Origin: Symbiodinium natans
Taxonomy: Eukaryota > Sar > Dinophyceae > Suessiales > Symbiodiniaceae
DNA: 64,000 nt
Direction: 5' to 3'
NCBI GenBank assembly: GCA_905221605.1
Contig: CAJNDS010002085.1
Coordinates: 355,001 to 419,000 of the forward strand
A program made the position numbers and the translations under genes. Positions 1 through 11,800 of this stretch are shown piece by piece. Each line of letters opens with the position of its first letter. The stretch's first letter is position 1. The notes under the pieces are model-generated. The model did no database searches. It had not been told where the DNA came from and saw only the letters and a program-made list of their open reading frames with translations.

Positions 1-125
1 CAAGACCCTCGTCTCCATCCCCCAGACCCAACTGTAAGACCCCTAAACCCTGAGCCCACAACGGAGAATAAAATACGCCACGCACAATGTCCTGCAGGGA
101 ATTTAAGGTTTCGGGTGTAGGGTTG

Positions 126-224
126 GGATGTCCTCTCATACTAAACGTCCTCAATAGGCATTATGAGGGGGGGGGGTACTCTGATCCCGATTAAGGACTG
201 CTAGTACTAAGGGGTAAAACACCC
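126..224. repeat. Foldback (MITE-like) element, family 1, degenerate copy
   Basis: The left arm reads GGATGTCCTCTCATACTAA and the right arm GACTGCTAGTACTAAGG, with a G-rich centre. The arms are roughly inverted and match the better copies at 50680, 51329, 60078 and 62828. No coding potential is seen. Confidence 0.55.
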
Positions 225-254
225 CGGGGTTTTGGGGATTTAAGGTTTCGGGTT

Positions 255-323
255 CGCGCCTGAGACATCCTGCACGAAGGTGCCGCTGGCATAGCGCGAC
301 TTCAGGGCCAAGCCAATCAGTGC
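255..323 (-). CDS. Putative exon of an unidentified host gene
   Basis: On the minus strand an AG acceptor (plus CT at 324-325) is followed by an open stretch that reads ALIGLALKSRYASGTFVQDV. The downstream boundary is unclear, with a possible GT inside the segment. The codons are GC-rich at the third position, like the other islands in this window. I do not recognise the protein. It could be a fragment of the same minus-strand gene proposed for 32-63 kb, with the retroelement nest in between, but nothing here proves that. Confidence 0.28.
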
Positions 324-600
324 CTGCTACTCAGGCAGCGCACTTCTCCTGGGGTAGGCCTATAAAACTTGAGTTTTTGGGGCTTTATAAGGATTGTGTC
401 GGGATTAAGGAGAAGGCGACAACTTGCCCTCTTCTGTCTGTCACTTTGACCCAATGACTACTTGCAGATTCATGGTACCTAAAACCCAATTAAAACTGCA
501 CCTATATGGTACTTATAACCCAAATATATACCTATAGCCCACTTGTAAGTAGGACTTCAGGCTTTTTTTTCGTGCCTCCTGGGCTGCGGGACCCCTAAAG

Positions 601-1000
601 CCCTCCCTAGACTCTAACACCCCCCAAACCCCACGCCTTCAACCCCAAACTCGAACCCTAAACCCCAAACCCTAAATCCAAAACTCTAACACCCCAAGCC
701 CCAAACCCTAAACCCCAAACTCCAACACCCCAAACCCCAAACATCTAAACCCTAAACCCTAAACCCTAAACCCTAAACCCTAAACCCCCAAGTCCAACAA
801 CTCCAATCCCACAAACACTTTGGGAGCCCAAGCCTGGAAGGTCATCTTCTGCATCCTCGAGGGGTTTAGGATTTAGGGTTTGGGGTTTAGGGTTTGGGGT
901 TTAGGGTTTGGGGTTTAGGGTTTAGGGTTTGGGGTTTAGGGTTTGGGGTTTAGGGATAAGGGTTTGGGGTCTTGCCACCCGCACTGCTAGGGCTTGGGGT
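601..1000. repeat. Telomere-type repeat block, both orientations
   Basis: CCCTAAA and CCCCAAA units run from about 650 to 790, then TTTAGGG and TTTGGGG units from about 862 to 990. The short unique island between them reads plausibly on the minus strand (RMQKMTFQAWAPKVFVGL) and may be an exon. The arrays are short, degenerate and of both polarities, so this is not a chromosome end. Confidence 0.8.
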
Positions 1001-1120
1001 TTAGGGCTTCCTTATTTTTATTTTTAGCCTTTTTTTTGGGTCCGGAAATAATTTAGGTATTCTTTTTGTTTTTTTTTGAGTATTTTTTTGTTTTTCTTGT
1101 TCTGTACTCAACACTAGTAA

Positions 1121-1121
<1 letters not shown>

Positions 1122-1204
<83 letters not shown>

Positions 1205-1205
1205 G
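1122..1205. repeat. (TAG)n trinucleotide microsatellite
   Basis: About 27 uninterrupted TAG units. Its translations are poly-Val or poly-Leu and are not real proteins. Confidence 0.97.
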
Positions 1206-1216
1206 AGCATTATTCG

Positions 1217-1510
1217 TAGGATTTCTTCATTTTTGGTTCGTTTTCGTGGTTTTCCCTAGGACAAAACTACATTCCCTCTTTATTTTAATAGGATTCATAC
1301 TACTTTTCGTGGGATTTCTTACTTATCCTTTTTGCTTGGTTCGTTTTCCTGGTTTTTCGTGAGAGAAAGCTACGTTCCGTCCAAATTCTCATAGGATTCA
1401 TACTACTTATTACTTCTTTGCTTGGCTTGTTTTCTTCGTTTTTCCTAGGAAAAAGCTACATCCCCTCTATATTTTCATAGGATTCATATAACTTTTCGTG
1501 GGATTTCTTA
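1217..1510. repeat. Tandem repeat, about 95-100 bp unit, three copies
   Basis: The landmarks GGATTTCTT, CTTGGTTCGTTTTC and CATAGGATTCATACTACTT recur at a spacing of about 95-100 bp. The sequence is T-rich with no coding potential. Confidence 0.75.
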
Positions 1511-1517
1511 TTATCTA

Positions 1518-1810
1518 AAGATGGGTTTCAACAAAATTCATGGGCTTTGAAGCACGCTTTGCACGGCTTAAATAAAGCGGGTTGGGGGTTAGGGGGAGGG
1601 GGAGGGGGGCAACCCCCCATTTGCAAACACAATGTTGACATGATGGGTTTCAACCAGATTCATAGGCTCTGAAGCCGCTTTGCACGGCTTACAAGAAGCG
1701 GGGGGGTTGGGGGGGGCGCAGCCCCCCCCATTTGCAACCACAATGCTCACACGATGGGTTTCAACAAGATTCATATGCCTTGAAGCACGCTTTGCAGGGA
1801 GGGCGCAGCC
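1518..1810. repeat. Tandem repeat, about 113-122 bp unit, 2.5 copies
   Basis: GATGGGTTTCAAC occurs near 1520, 1642 and 1755. Each copy continues through CTTTGCACGGCTT into a G-rich/C-rich hairpin-like core. No coding potential. Confidence 0.8.
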
Positions 1811-1889
1811 TAGGGTGTATCTTAATATATATTATATCATAAAAGACCAAAAGAAAACACATTTTTCCAGACTGTACATACCGTCAAAC

Positions 1890-2010
1890 GCATATATCAA
1901 AGAATCTTGGCTTTCTATACTATATACACTATATATATATACTATATATACCATATACCATACATACTAAATATACTATATATATATATATATATATATA
2001 TTCTATATAG

Positions 2011-2048
<38 letters not shown>

Positions 2049-2315
2049 TCTATATATATATATATTCTATATATACTCTATATATATATACACTATATAT
2101 TTGCTATATATTTGCTATATATATATATACTATATGTATATATAGTATATATAGTATATATAGTATATATATATATATAAATATTATATACTATATATAC
2201 TATATATACTATATATACTATATATACTATATATACTATACATACTATACATACTATATATAGTATATATACTATATATACTATATATATTATATATAGT
2301 ATATATAGTATATAT
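1890..2315. repeat. AT satellite (TATATAC/GTATATA), left part
   Basis: Nearly pure TATATAC and GTATATA units. The same satellite resumes at 29935, directly beyond the 3' LTR of the outer retrotransposon, so the element interrupted it. The low complexity makes the outer target duplication ambiguous: ATATAT lies on both sides. Confidence 0.9.
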
Positions 2316-2612
2316 TGTGAGCAGGTCAAAGCATGCATGGAGTGCTTGCTTAGTGCTAGTGCAGCTTGTAGTTGTTTTCCTTTGCATGTGTAGTTTTGCA
2401 ATTCGTAACAATGCCAATGTTTTGGCTCAAGTACCGAGCTTGTGCCTTTGAGCACGGTAGAGTCGTACAGTAGCTCCTAGGTTGCTGTGCGGTCCGACCG
2501 GACGCACTCAGGCGTAGCTGCACAAGTGCTTGAACTCGCGAAGTCGTAAAACAGCGTGACCGGGCTGTGATTGCATTGGCTTAGTGCAAGTCCAGTGCTG
2601 GTCGACTTCACA
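2316..2612 (+). repeat. 5' LTR of the outer element (297 bp)
   Basis: It begins TGTGAGCAGG and ends CTTCACA. It equals 19228-19379 joined to 29790-29934 (152 + 145 = 297 bp) with no difference that I can see. Confidence 0.95.
2413..2431 (+). promoter_or_regulatory. Spliced-leader-like sequence inside the LTR
   Basis: The LTR contains GCCA, a three-base insertion ATG, then TTTTGGCTCAAG. The dinoflagellate spliced leader ends in GCCATTTTGGCTCAAG (established knowledge), so the last 12 bases match exactly. The next bases, TACC, also resemble the start of the SL intron. It recurs in the 3' LTR at 19325-19343. It could be a captured SL relic in the R region or a chance match. Confidence 0.5.
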
Positions 2613-2718
2613 ATTGGGGGCTGTTCTGGGAACCGTACAGCTCTTGTGCCTACGGCCCGAGTGGGCAAGCATTGCTTTGCTTGTCTGTCGCGGTCCGTGA
2701 CCTGGACGCGTGGACTGT

Positions 2719-2802
2719 GTGCCACGCTTGCGGCCTGTTAACCAAGGCGCGGCGCTTCGCGTGCCACGCCTGCGGCCTGCTAACCAAGGCGCGGCTTCTC
2801 GC
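2719..2802 (+). repeat. Two tandem 42-bp repeats in the leader of the outer element
   Basis: Copy 1 is 2719-2760 and copy 2 is 2761-2802. Both begin GTGCCACGC and contain AACCAAGGCGCGGC. They end 14 bases before the gag-pol ATG, so they lie in the 5' untranslated leader. Confidence 0.85.
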
Positions 2803-2816
2803 CTTGTGTTGCGGCA

Positions 2817-5800
2817 ATGTCCGCAGAGGTTGCAGGTCAGGCTGAGGGCGTCACCCTCCTCGAAGCTATCGAGGGTGGAGACGTTCCCTATCCCGAGCGG
2901 ATGGGCTACGTCGCTTGGCTTAAGTGGCGTAGGGAGACTGGCAGCCGTCCATTGTCCAAGCGGGATGGGGTTAGCACTACGCCAGAGCAAGAGGCGGCTC
3001 TCTGGCGGAAAGTCATGAAGTTCCTCCATGACGCCGAAGAGGAGGACGAGGATGAAGAGGAAGAAGAAGAGGACTCCGAGCTAGTCCCTGAGGCCTCGGG
3101 CGCTGGAGGCGACAGTCCGCCGCGGGTGGACGTCAGCGCCGCGGCTAGGGAGCTGGCCATGGTCCCTACCGCTGCTGCCTACGTCCCTGCTACGGCACCA
3201 GGGTCCCGCCCGGCGGGACCGTCCGGTCCGCCGTCGACAGCAGGTTCAGTGCCAGGCACCGCAGAGGGCTTGCAGGCGGAGCTGCGCGCGATTTTCCGTC
3301 CAGACCAAGAACCGGTCGCGGACTACTTGACGCGCGTTTCGCGGATTGTCCTCGCGCTGAAAGCGCATGGAGTCACGGTGAGCTCCCGTGACCTTGACGC
3401 CTTAAGCACCAAAGCCACCCTCCTTGCGGATGAGTTCTCCAAGATAGGCGGGGACTGGCATCCTACGAAGATGGTCCGTCGGCTGCGGACCAGGTTCTCG
3501 GTCGCGGCTTTGCGCGGTGGCGAGGACCCCGAAGACGCAGAGGAGATTCAGCGCGAAATCCAATGCATCGGGGAGCTTATCCTCGCGTTAGGGGGAAAAG
3601 AAAGCTCGAGCCAAGAGAAGGTTTGGAGCTCCCCGTCCGATGTGCCAGTCGAAGCCGTGGGGCCGCGTTCCCCAGGGCTCCCACAGCCTGCGACTGCAAG
3701 TGGGTTGGGGGTAGGATTGGACCGTGGAGGTTTGCACACTGCTGAGGTTGCAGGTGGTCCTTCCGCGGCCCGTGTCCTGGGCGCGACGGACGGCGATTCC
3801 CCTTTGCGCGCGAAGCTTGCTGCGCTAGAGATGGAGATAGAAGCCCTGAAGCGAGGTTCAGACGGCGGAGGTTCGCAGACCGGGTCCCAACACCCGGCGG
3901 GCGATCTCGCCGCCGCACTCGCCGCCCAAACTGAGGCGCTGAAAGAAGCGTTAGCGCAGAGGGGCGGGCAAAGCTCCATAACTACGGTCAAAACTGACCT
4001 CACGTGGCCGACGCTGACCGACGACAAGTCGGACGCGCGAGACGTTGTCCTGTTCTACGAGGAGTTCGAGGACGTCTGCGCGCTGGCCAACAACTGTCGC
4101 GGTATGAGTGCGCGCGAAAAGCTGTTAGCGCTACGCGGGCGCTGCCGCGGCTCGCGCATGAAGACGTACACGAACGCGTACCGCGCAGCGTGGAAATCGG
4201 GAGAGGTTCTCTCAGATCCACAGGCGGTGTATGACCGCATCAAGAACAAACACTTGATGTTCGGGGAATCGCGGGAGGAAAGAGAAGTCCGCGTGGATGG
4301 TGAGCACGCCTCTCTCGCTAAGGGTAAGCTCACAGGCCACCAATTCGAGCCTTTGTTTGAGGCCTCGATCGCGGACCTCGAGGCAGTAGGTCTCGGGAAG
4401 ACCCCTCGGGAGTTGTATCTCTCATACCTCCGCAAGATGCCCCCTTATCTCCAAAAGGAGATCCGGAACGACAAAAGGTTGTGGCCTGGCGACCCCAAGG
4501 ATGGCGGGTTGCGAGGACCGCAGACTTGGGAAGAGAGCCACAAAGTCGTTCTGGAGTACGAGCAGAGAGAAGCAGCGCACAGGGCTGTTTCCCACTCTGT
4601 GTACACTGCCACCGGTTCGCAGAGCGCGGACCCGGCGGTCGCGCTGGCTGAGGCTCAGAAGGAGATTAAGAGTCTCAAGGCCGCTGCGAAGGCTGCTGCG
4701 AAAGGAGCAGCTGCCGCGGCCAAAGCTGGCGCGGACCAGACGTATGCTGCTACGTCAAAGGGAGCTGGCAAAGGAGCGGACAAGAAGATCTGCTTCCACT
4801 TTCGCGATCATGGGAATTGCCCGAAAGGGGATGCCTGCCCGTACAGCCACGACAAGGAGCTTCGCAGAAAAGCTCTCGCGGCCAAGAAGGGTGACCAAAC
4901 CTTTGCCGCTGCGAAAGGTAAAGGCAAAGGGAAGGGAGGTGGCAAAGCAAAAGCCAACGCAAAGCCTAAGGCTGCGGCCAAAGGCGCGGCAAAGCCACCA
5001 GGCACTGTTTGCCCCTTATTTTTCTCCAAGAATGGGTCGTGCAAGAAAGGAGCCAGCTGCGACATGGTCCACAACCTGACGACCTCAGGAGGGACGCCGG
5101 CCTTGCCTGCCAACTGGGCCCCGCCCTCCGGTGCTTCCATGTCTAACCCCTTCGCCGCGTTCAGTGTCCAGATAGGCAGCTCAGGCGTCCAGGCAGGCGT
5201 CTTAGGAGCCGCAGGACACGCCGCGGTGCAGCAGCACGCGCTTCCGTTAAGCAAGGGCGGGCGGGACAAGTTCGCCGCCTTGGACGATCTGCCGAAGGAC
5301 TGGTGGAACCTGGCGGACAACGAGCCAGGAGGCTACCAGTACAGAACGGTGGTCCAGGTCCTCGACCGCAAGGTCGAGTGCATGCTTGACGGTTGCGCCG
5401 GCGCAAACCACGTGACTGAGGAACTCGTGGTAGGCATGATGAACCGGGCTGCAGAGCTTGGGATCGGCACTGAGGATCCTGGCTTTCCGGTCGTGAGACT
5501 TGAGAAGTGGGTCCACCCCGAATATGTGCATGGCATCGCTTCGGGAGCCCCGGTTCCTCTGAAAGGGGCAGCAGTCTTGCGCGTCACGCTGCTGGAAGGC
5601 AAAACGGCGGACGACTGTCGCCCCAACACCGAGATTTTCGTGCGGTGCAAAATCGCTGCCAGAGGGACGTCCGATTGGCACGGACTTATCCTTGGCGGCA
5701 GAGCGCTGGACTGCGCCGGAAGGATGGGCTTGGGATTCAGGCCGGGTCCCGACTTTCATGTCCTCGACACGCTGGGAATCAGGATGCCCAGATGTGAGGA

Positions 5801-8800
5801 TCACAGTAGGACTCGGAAGGACAGGGCCTATGCCTCCTTTGAAGCGCGGTTGTCAAGCCTGGACGACGCGTCATGCACCGAGCCTGGGGGCGGAAGTCGT
5901 GAGCTCCTCCGCTACGACGGGGAAGAGCCGCTCGAGCTCTCGCCAGGTGATGGGGTGCTGGTGCCAGTCGTGCGGGAGTCAGGAGTCTCCGCAGAGGGAT
6001 CGCTGTCCGAGGTTGTGCTTCCGGTTGAGTGTGGGGTTGAGGCTGCGCCAGGTCTCTGGCCCACAGGAGAGGGTAAAGGGTTTGTTTTGCTTGCAGCCCA
6101 AGAGTGTGACCACTCTCTCCAGCCGGGCGAGGTTGTTGCGGAAGTGCGTTCCGGCCTCGTCAGCACTGCGGCCTGTGGTTGTGGCGCGATTGAGACGGTG
6201 TTCGAGTCAGAGCCGTCTCCGCAGGCATGTGCGGATTGTGGGGTCGCCGTTGCTTCGGTTGACCATGACCCGTGCTTTGCTTGCGGGTCCGCGTCCAGGG
6301 CCGCGGCAAGAAGCTTCCAAGGTTGTTCCTCGTGTGCGCGGTCCTTTGGGCGGCTGCGTACCGGCGCCAGGATCGGTGTGCTATCGGTCCTTGCTGCGGC
6401 GACTGTTCTCGCTTCGGTGTGGGGCGGGAGCGGCCCGGTTGGGCGCCCTGTTGAGGAGCCTGGAGTGCTTACTTGCTTGGACCACCTTCCAAGCGTCGAC
6501 AGCTGGTGGGAGGCGCCAGGTGGTTACGCGTCTGTGTGGGGTAGGCGCCCTGCGCAGAAGGACCTTGGGACCGTGGCGGTCGAGAAGGCGCCTTACGAAA
6601 CGTGCTTGCTTCAGCGCGCAGGTGAGGCGTGGCGTCTTTGGGACACGAGGGATTTGCGTGTGGCGGAAAGCGTTGCGTGCAGCGATGAGGTTCCCGTCAC
6701 CGAACGCCTCGCGGTCTTTAGGACGCGCAAGGGGCCACGCTGGGCTGGCTGGCGTGAGGGATCGGCCACGGCTGGAAGAGGCGCAAGTGACGCTGTGCGC
6801 CCAGCAGACGCGGTCGACACGGCGCGCTGCCCGAGCTATCATATCGTGGAGAGCTGGGACATCGATAAGATGATCGAGGAGCCTCCAACGGACTATTATT
6901 ATGAGCAGCTCGCGGCAGATATGCGCGCCCGGCACCCTAAGGCGTGCCCGCACCTCCTCGACCACCTCGTTTCCTTAGAGGGTTTCCTAGATAAGTCAAT
7001 CTTGTTTGGGTTCTCGTTTGGGATCAGTAAGGCCGAAGTTTGTGTCTCCAAAGGTAAGCTCCTAGGACACAACATTGGGCGGGACGGGAGTTCGCCTGAC
7101 GAAGAGCGTTGTCAGGCGGTGATTGACTTTCCCCCGCTCTGGGAGAAGCTTCACATTCAGCAATTTTTGGGTTGCGCAAATTGGTTGCGCGGCTACCTGC
7201 CTGTTGAGTATGGGCACGCAGCCAAGATTTTAGGGCAGTGGCAGAAGCCAGGCGCCGTCTTTCCTGAAGGCGGGCTGGGCTCAGCCGCCACCGAGGGTTG
7301 CAAAGCCTTTAAAGCGATTAAGCGCATGATGCAGAACCGCATCAATTTGGCTACCTTCGATGAGGCCTCTGCTGCGGATGGGTCGTGTCCCCTTGAGCAG
7401 ATCGCGGATGCGTCGGGCATCGCGGTAGGGGGCAGCGTCGTGCAGATGACGCGTGACTTGAGTCAGCTCAAAGTGCTTATGACGCACTCAAAGAGCTTGA
7501 CCCCCGCGCAGCAAAACTGGCCGCCCTTGATACAGGAGGCGTTTGCCCAGCTCGAGGTAAAGCGGGCGACACGCCGCATGTTTGGCTCTATTCGGACTCT
7601 GTGTTGGACAGATCATGCCAACCTTACCCGAGCGCAAACGTCGGACATCGGAATGGATCCGAAACTCGTCCGGTGGGTTGCGGAAATCCTTATGGATGGG
7701 TCCGAAATAAGGAGCCTTAGCGGTCGCTCAGCGACGCTGGGTGACAGTTTTAGCCGCAATCCCAAAGATCGGGATGCGCTCCTTGCGGCGAGGACGAAAG
7801 ATCTCGAGGGCCTTTCGGGCCAACTCCGAGGTTTCGACCTGGACCAGTACCTCGGAGAGGGTACTGAGGGTGACGGACCCGTGCCCTGGGCGGTCGGCAA
7901 CGACGCCGTCCCAGAGCCTGCGGGCCGTGTCCAGGCCGCGGCTGTGCCGATGTGCGTCGTCGCAGCCCTTCCGGTGCGCGTCATGGTTGTCTTTGACTAC
8001 GCGCGTTGGAAAGAGCAGGACGCAGAGCTGACTGAAATCAGGCGCGTCTTTCAAGCGAGCCTCCCTGGAGTTTCTGTGGCTGTCAGGGGTTGTTGGGGTC
8101 CGTTTGAGGATACCGACGGGCTTGCCTCGCATTTTGATTGCGGGGCCGGCAGGCTCGCAGGGACCAAGAAGATCAAGCGGATCAGGGTCGACTTGCTTAC
8201 TTCGTGTGCCAAGGTTCTTAGGGAAGCTTCGGGGTTTCGTCCGCAGTTCCTCGTAGGACTAGGGCAAGGCGGGCTTGTCACAGCCGTCCTTAGGTGGCCT
8301 TTGGTTGTTGAGCTCACGCTCCAAGCAAGGAACCTGCAGCGCAAGGAAGCCAGGGCTGTAGGAGAGGCTTGGGCAGGCATCAAGGCTATCTGGGCGGTGC
8401 GGCCACGCCTTTGGCGCACGCAGCAAGGCCACTTGGAAGTGGCCGAGGCTTGTCCGGAACTCAAGAAGGATTTTCCGGAGCCTCCCCTGCGAGGTTTTGG
8501 GATCGTAGGGAAGCAGGCATTGGGGGCGGAGGTTCTGCGGTCCTTGAGGCTGGACGCGGTTCGTTCCATTGATGATGCCAGCATTAGAGGGATGCTGGAC
8601 GAACCGTCACGACCCCTCTGGGACCATGAGGGTCTGTGCATCTGCGGCAAGCGGACCTACCTGTTTTCTCGCTGCCCCGCCTGCATCGAGAAAGAGGCAG
8701 TCGATATCTCGGTAGAGATAGCCGAGCGGGAGGAGCCCGAACCTCCGCTTGAGGGCGACCTTGAGGCCCATGAGGTGGGCCTAGAGGTCAACTCCGTCCT

Positions 8801-11800
8801 TGCAACTTTGGATAGGACAGGAGGTTTGGTTAGGGTTAGGTCCTCAACCATCCAGCAATGGGCGGTAGGGTTTAGGACTACGCCCAAAGATGCTCCAGTT
8901 CCCACTGCATATGGCATGCTGAGTGGGAAGATATGGAAGAAGAGCCATTCCATGAAGCTCAGCCTCGGCTCCCAGCACAAGGATCTTTCCAAGTGGGGCG
9001 ATGTGAAGCCTTACTGGACCACATGGGTGGTTAGAGAAGATGGTGCTGTGGTGGCGGGGCACAACTGCTCGCCCCTGAATGTGGTTCAGGGCGACATCGT
9101 CGTGCATTGGTCGTCAGTGGTGAACTGGCACGGCCACAGACATGTCGTGAATGAGCAGTGTGAAGTGCTCTGGAGGTCTAATGGTAAAGAGGTTGCCTTA
9201 GACCCCTCCTTCGGCAAGCTGATAGCCCTTGTGGGTAGGGTTACTCAGGTCATTGGCTGGCGGGCAACCGGAGAAGCAGCTTCGGATCCCCGCAGGTCTA
9301 CCCTGCAGGCGTCAAGGGTCCTTGCTCAATTCTCTTCGTCCAACGAGGGCGTAGAAGGGCATTGGACCGCGGGCGCTATCAGTCGCGGGAAGAATGCCAA
9401 TGAGTGCAAGCTGAAGGGTAGAGTTTTGGCGTTTATGGGTGAAGAGCACAAGGGCCCTGCAGTGGTTCTAGAGCTCGTTAGCCATAGCCCCATCCTGTGC
9501 ATTTGGGACCATTCCTCAACCAAGGTCAAGGTCGAGTTTAAGGGCGGTGTTCCGTCTTTGAGCCTGATCGCGGGGGAGGACGAAAATCGTCGTGAACAGC
9601 TTGCGGTCGAGGCAAGGGACGCGGCGAACATCTCGGAGTTCCGAGTCACGGGATCCCTTCGTACGGCGTGGTACGAGGGTCAGCGGCGCGATCCCTCATT
9701 GGCGGGCTCGATTCGCAAGCCAGAGCCGCCAATGGAGATATCCGGAGACGGGTTGCTCGAGCGCGAGGTGACCCTCAGGACGGGTCAAACCGTCGTTGTC
9801 CCAGTGGTTCCCAACGGGGCTGCGGGCGCGAATGGGGTGACCTGGCGCCGCGCTTGCTACAATTCAGTCCACTGTGGAGTCCTTGGGGCCCATAGGTCTG
9901 CTGAGGTTACCGTCAAGCTGCTAGAGAGGGCAGTCTGGTGGCCCGACTTAGAGAAAGATGTGCGGACCTGGGTCGCCAAGTGTCTCGCTTGCATTAAAGG
10001 CCGCTCTCGACCGACGAAGGTTGAAGCTCGTGCGGTCAAATGTGGCGCCGAGACATGCTGGCAGGAAGTCAGCGTGGACTGTGAAGGTCCGAACCGAGAG
10101 GACAGGGAGGGGCATAGGTACTCGCTTACGTACTTCGATTGCCTCAGTCATGCTGTCCTCCTCGAGCCGATGAGGTCTCTGACTCATGCTGAAGTCAGGA
10201 GGGCGTTCGTGCGCTGTGTGCTTCGCAGCAGGACGATCCCGAGCCTCATCAGGTCGGATAGAGGGCCAGAGTTCAAGAATGCGCTCATGGCAGAACTCAG
10301 CGCTATGCTTGGGACCGAGTGGCGGTTCAGCGCGCCCTTGAGGCCTTGTGAGTTGGGCGCAAACGAGCGGGTCCACCAAGAAGTTCAAAAGGTGTTGGGG
10401 GCGGTCGTCAGGCAAGTCGGCGCCTCCCTTTCCGAAGCTTGGTCGGATTGGCTCGTGGTGGCGGAGTACGTCATAGATAACACTCCGGGACCCCACGGGT
10501 ATACCCCGAGGGACCTAGAGCGGAGCTGGTCGCTCGCTCTACCACTTGAAAAGGACGTCCTGCGAGACGCCTTGCAGTTCGAACCCATCTCTGATTGGGC
10601 TCGGAGCCAGTTTAAGCAGTTCTCGGAACTAGCTGCTGCGGTCCGAGAGCACTGGACGCGGTCTTCAGAAGCGCGGGCGAAACTTGCAAATCGCCATAGG
10701 CGCACTGTGGACCTTAAGCCAGGCGACCGAGTGGTCTGGAACGTTCCGAGGGCCCGTTCAGAGGGGGCGGGGCGTGTGCCTTGGAAACCGGGTCTGACCG
10801 GCCCCTGGCGCGTGTTGGAAGTCAAGGGCCACAGGCTCACCTTGGAGCCCGTGTCGATGGAGTCGGGGGGTACTTCTTCCGCCCGGCGCGGCCCGATGGA
10901 GGCGCACGCAGAAGACTGCATTCTTGTTCCTGCGGATGCAGATGGCGCGGAATCCCGCGAGCCGGTCGTCTTTGAGGACGATGGAACCGGCGGGGACGGC
11001 TCGTCTCGCCCCAGCTTAGGGCAACAGGTTCAAGGCGACGCCAAGCAAGTGGAGTTCACGCTGACCAGGCGCGGGAGGGACTTCGTCCTCCGCCTTGGCG
11101 ACCGCATTGCCTATCGGGGTGTAGGGGGAGGCCCTAAGGTGTGCAGGTTAGGACGGGTTACGCAGGTAGATGCGGCCCGTGCGCAGGTCGGCGTGCACCG
11201 CTATCTCCCCGACGCCAGCGGGGTTCGCGTCAAATGGCGGCTTGCATTCATCGCCGAGGACGGTGCGCTCACGCTTTCAGAGGGGACTCGTCCGGCCCAC
11301 GAAGCGGTTTCCGTCAGGGAGATCATTTCCAAGATCGACCTGAACCGCGACGGCGTGCTTGCTGCAGCCTCGGCCAGGAAGTTGGACAAGGGAGCGTACT
11401 CGTTGCAGGACAGGACGCTCGAGAGAGCGTCTCGCGCCAGAACGGGTGTGCTCTCGATCCGAGAGGCCCTCGCGGACCTCTTGGTCGCGGAACCCCGCGT
11501 GTTGCAGCCTAGGGCTTCCCCAGAGTCGGGTGCTGTCGAGAGTTGGTTCCGGCAGTATTTCCTTGGAGGGGTTGCCGATGTCTTAGAGGTTGCTTGGGGT
11601 GACGCGGTCGTTTCCGACGCGGCTAGGAGGCACGGGTACAGGGTTGTTCCAGCTTTTGTGCAAGGCAAGCAGGCCTACGGGATCACCTGGAACCTGGCCG
11701 CAGAAGGGCACTTAGAGGCAATTAGCGGCGCTGTTTCGCGCGCAGAGCCGAAGGTGCTCGTGATTGGGCTTGAGGGCAAGAATGTGCCCCGAGCTTTCCT

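Noticed and set aside
1001-1362. Long Leu or Val runs on both strands
   Set aside because: They are direct translations of the (TAG)n microsatellite.
2093-2455. Ile/Tyr/Thr-repeat ORFs, also at 29893-30250
   Set aside because: Translations of the AT satellite; they have no amino-acid complexity.
2613-2640. Primer binding site for a named tRNA
   Set aside because: The bases after the LTR do not match a tRNA 3' end that I can identify with confidence; the same holds at 19515 for the copia element.
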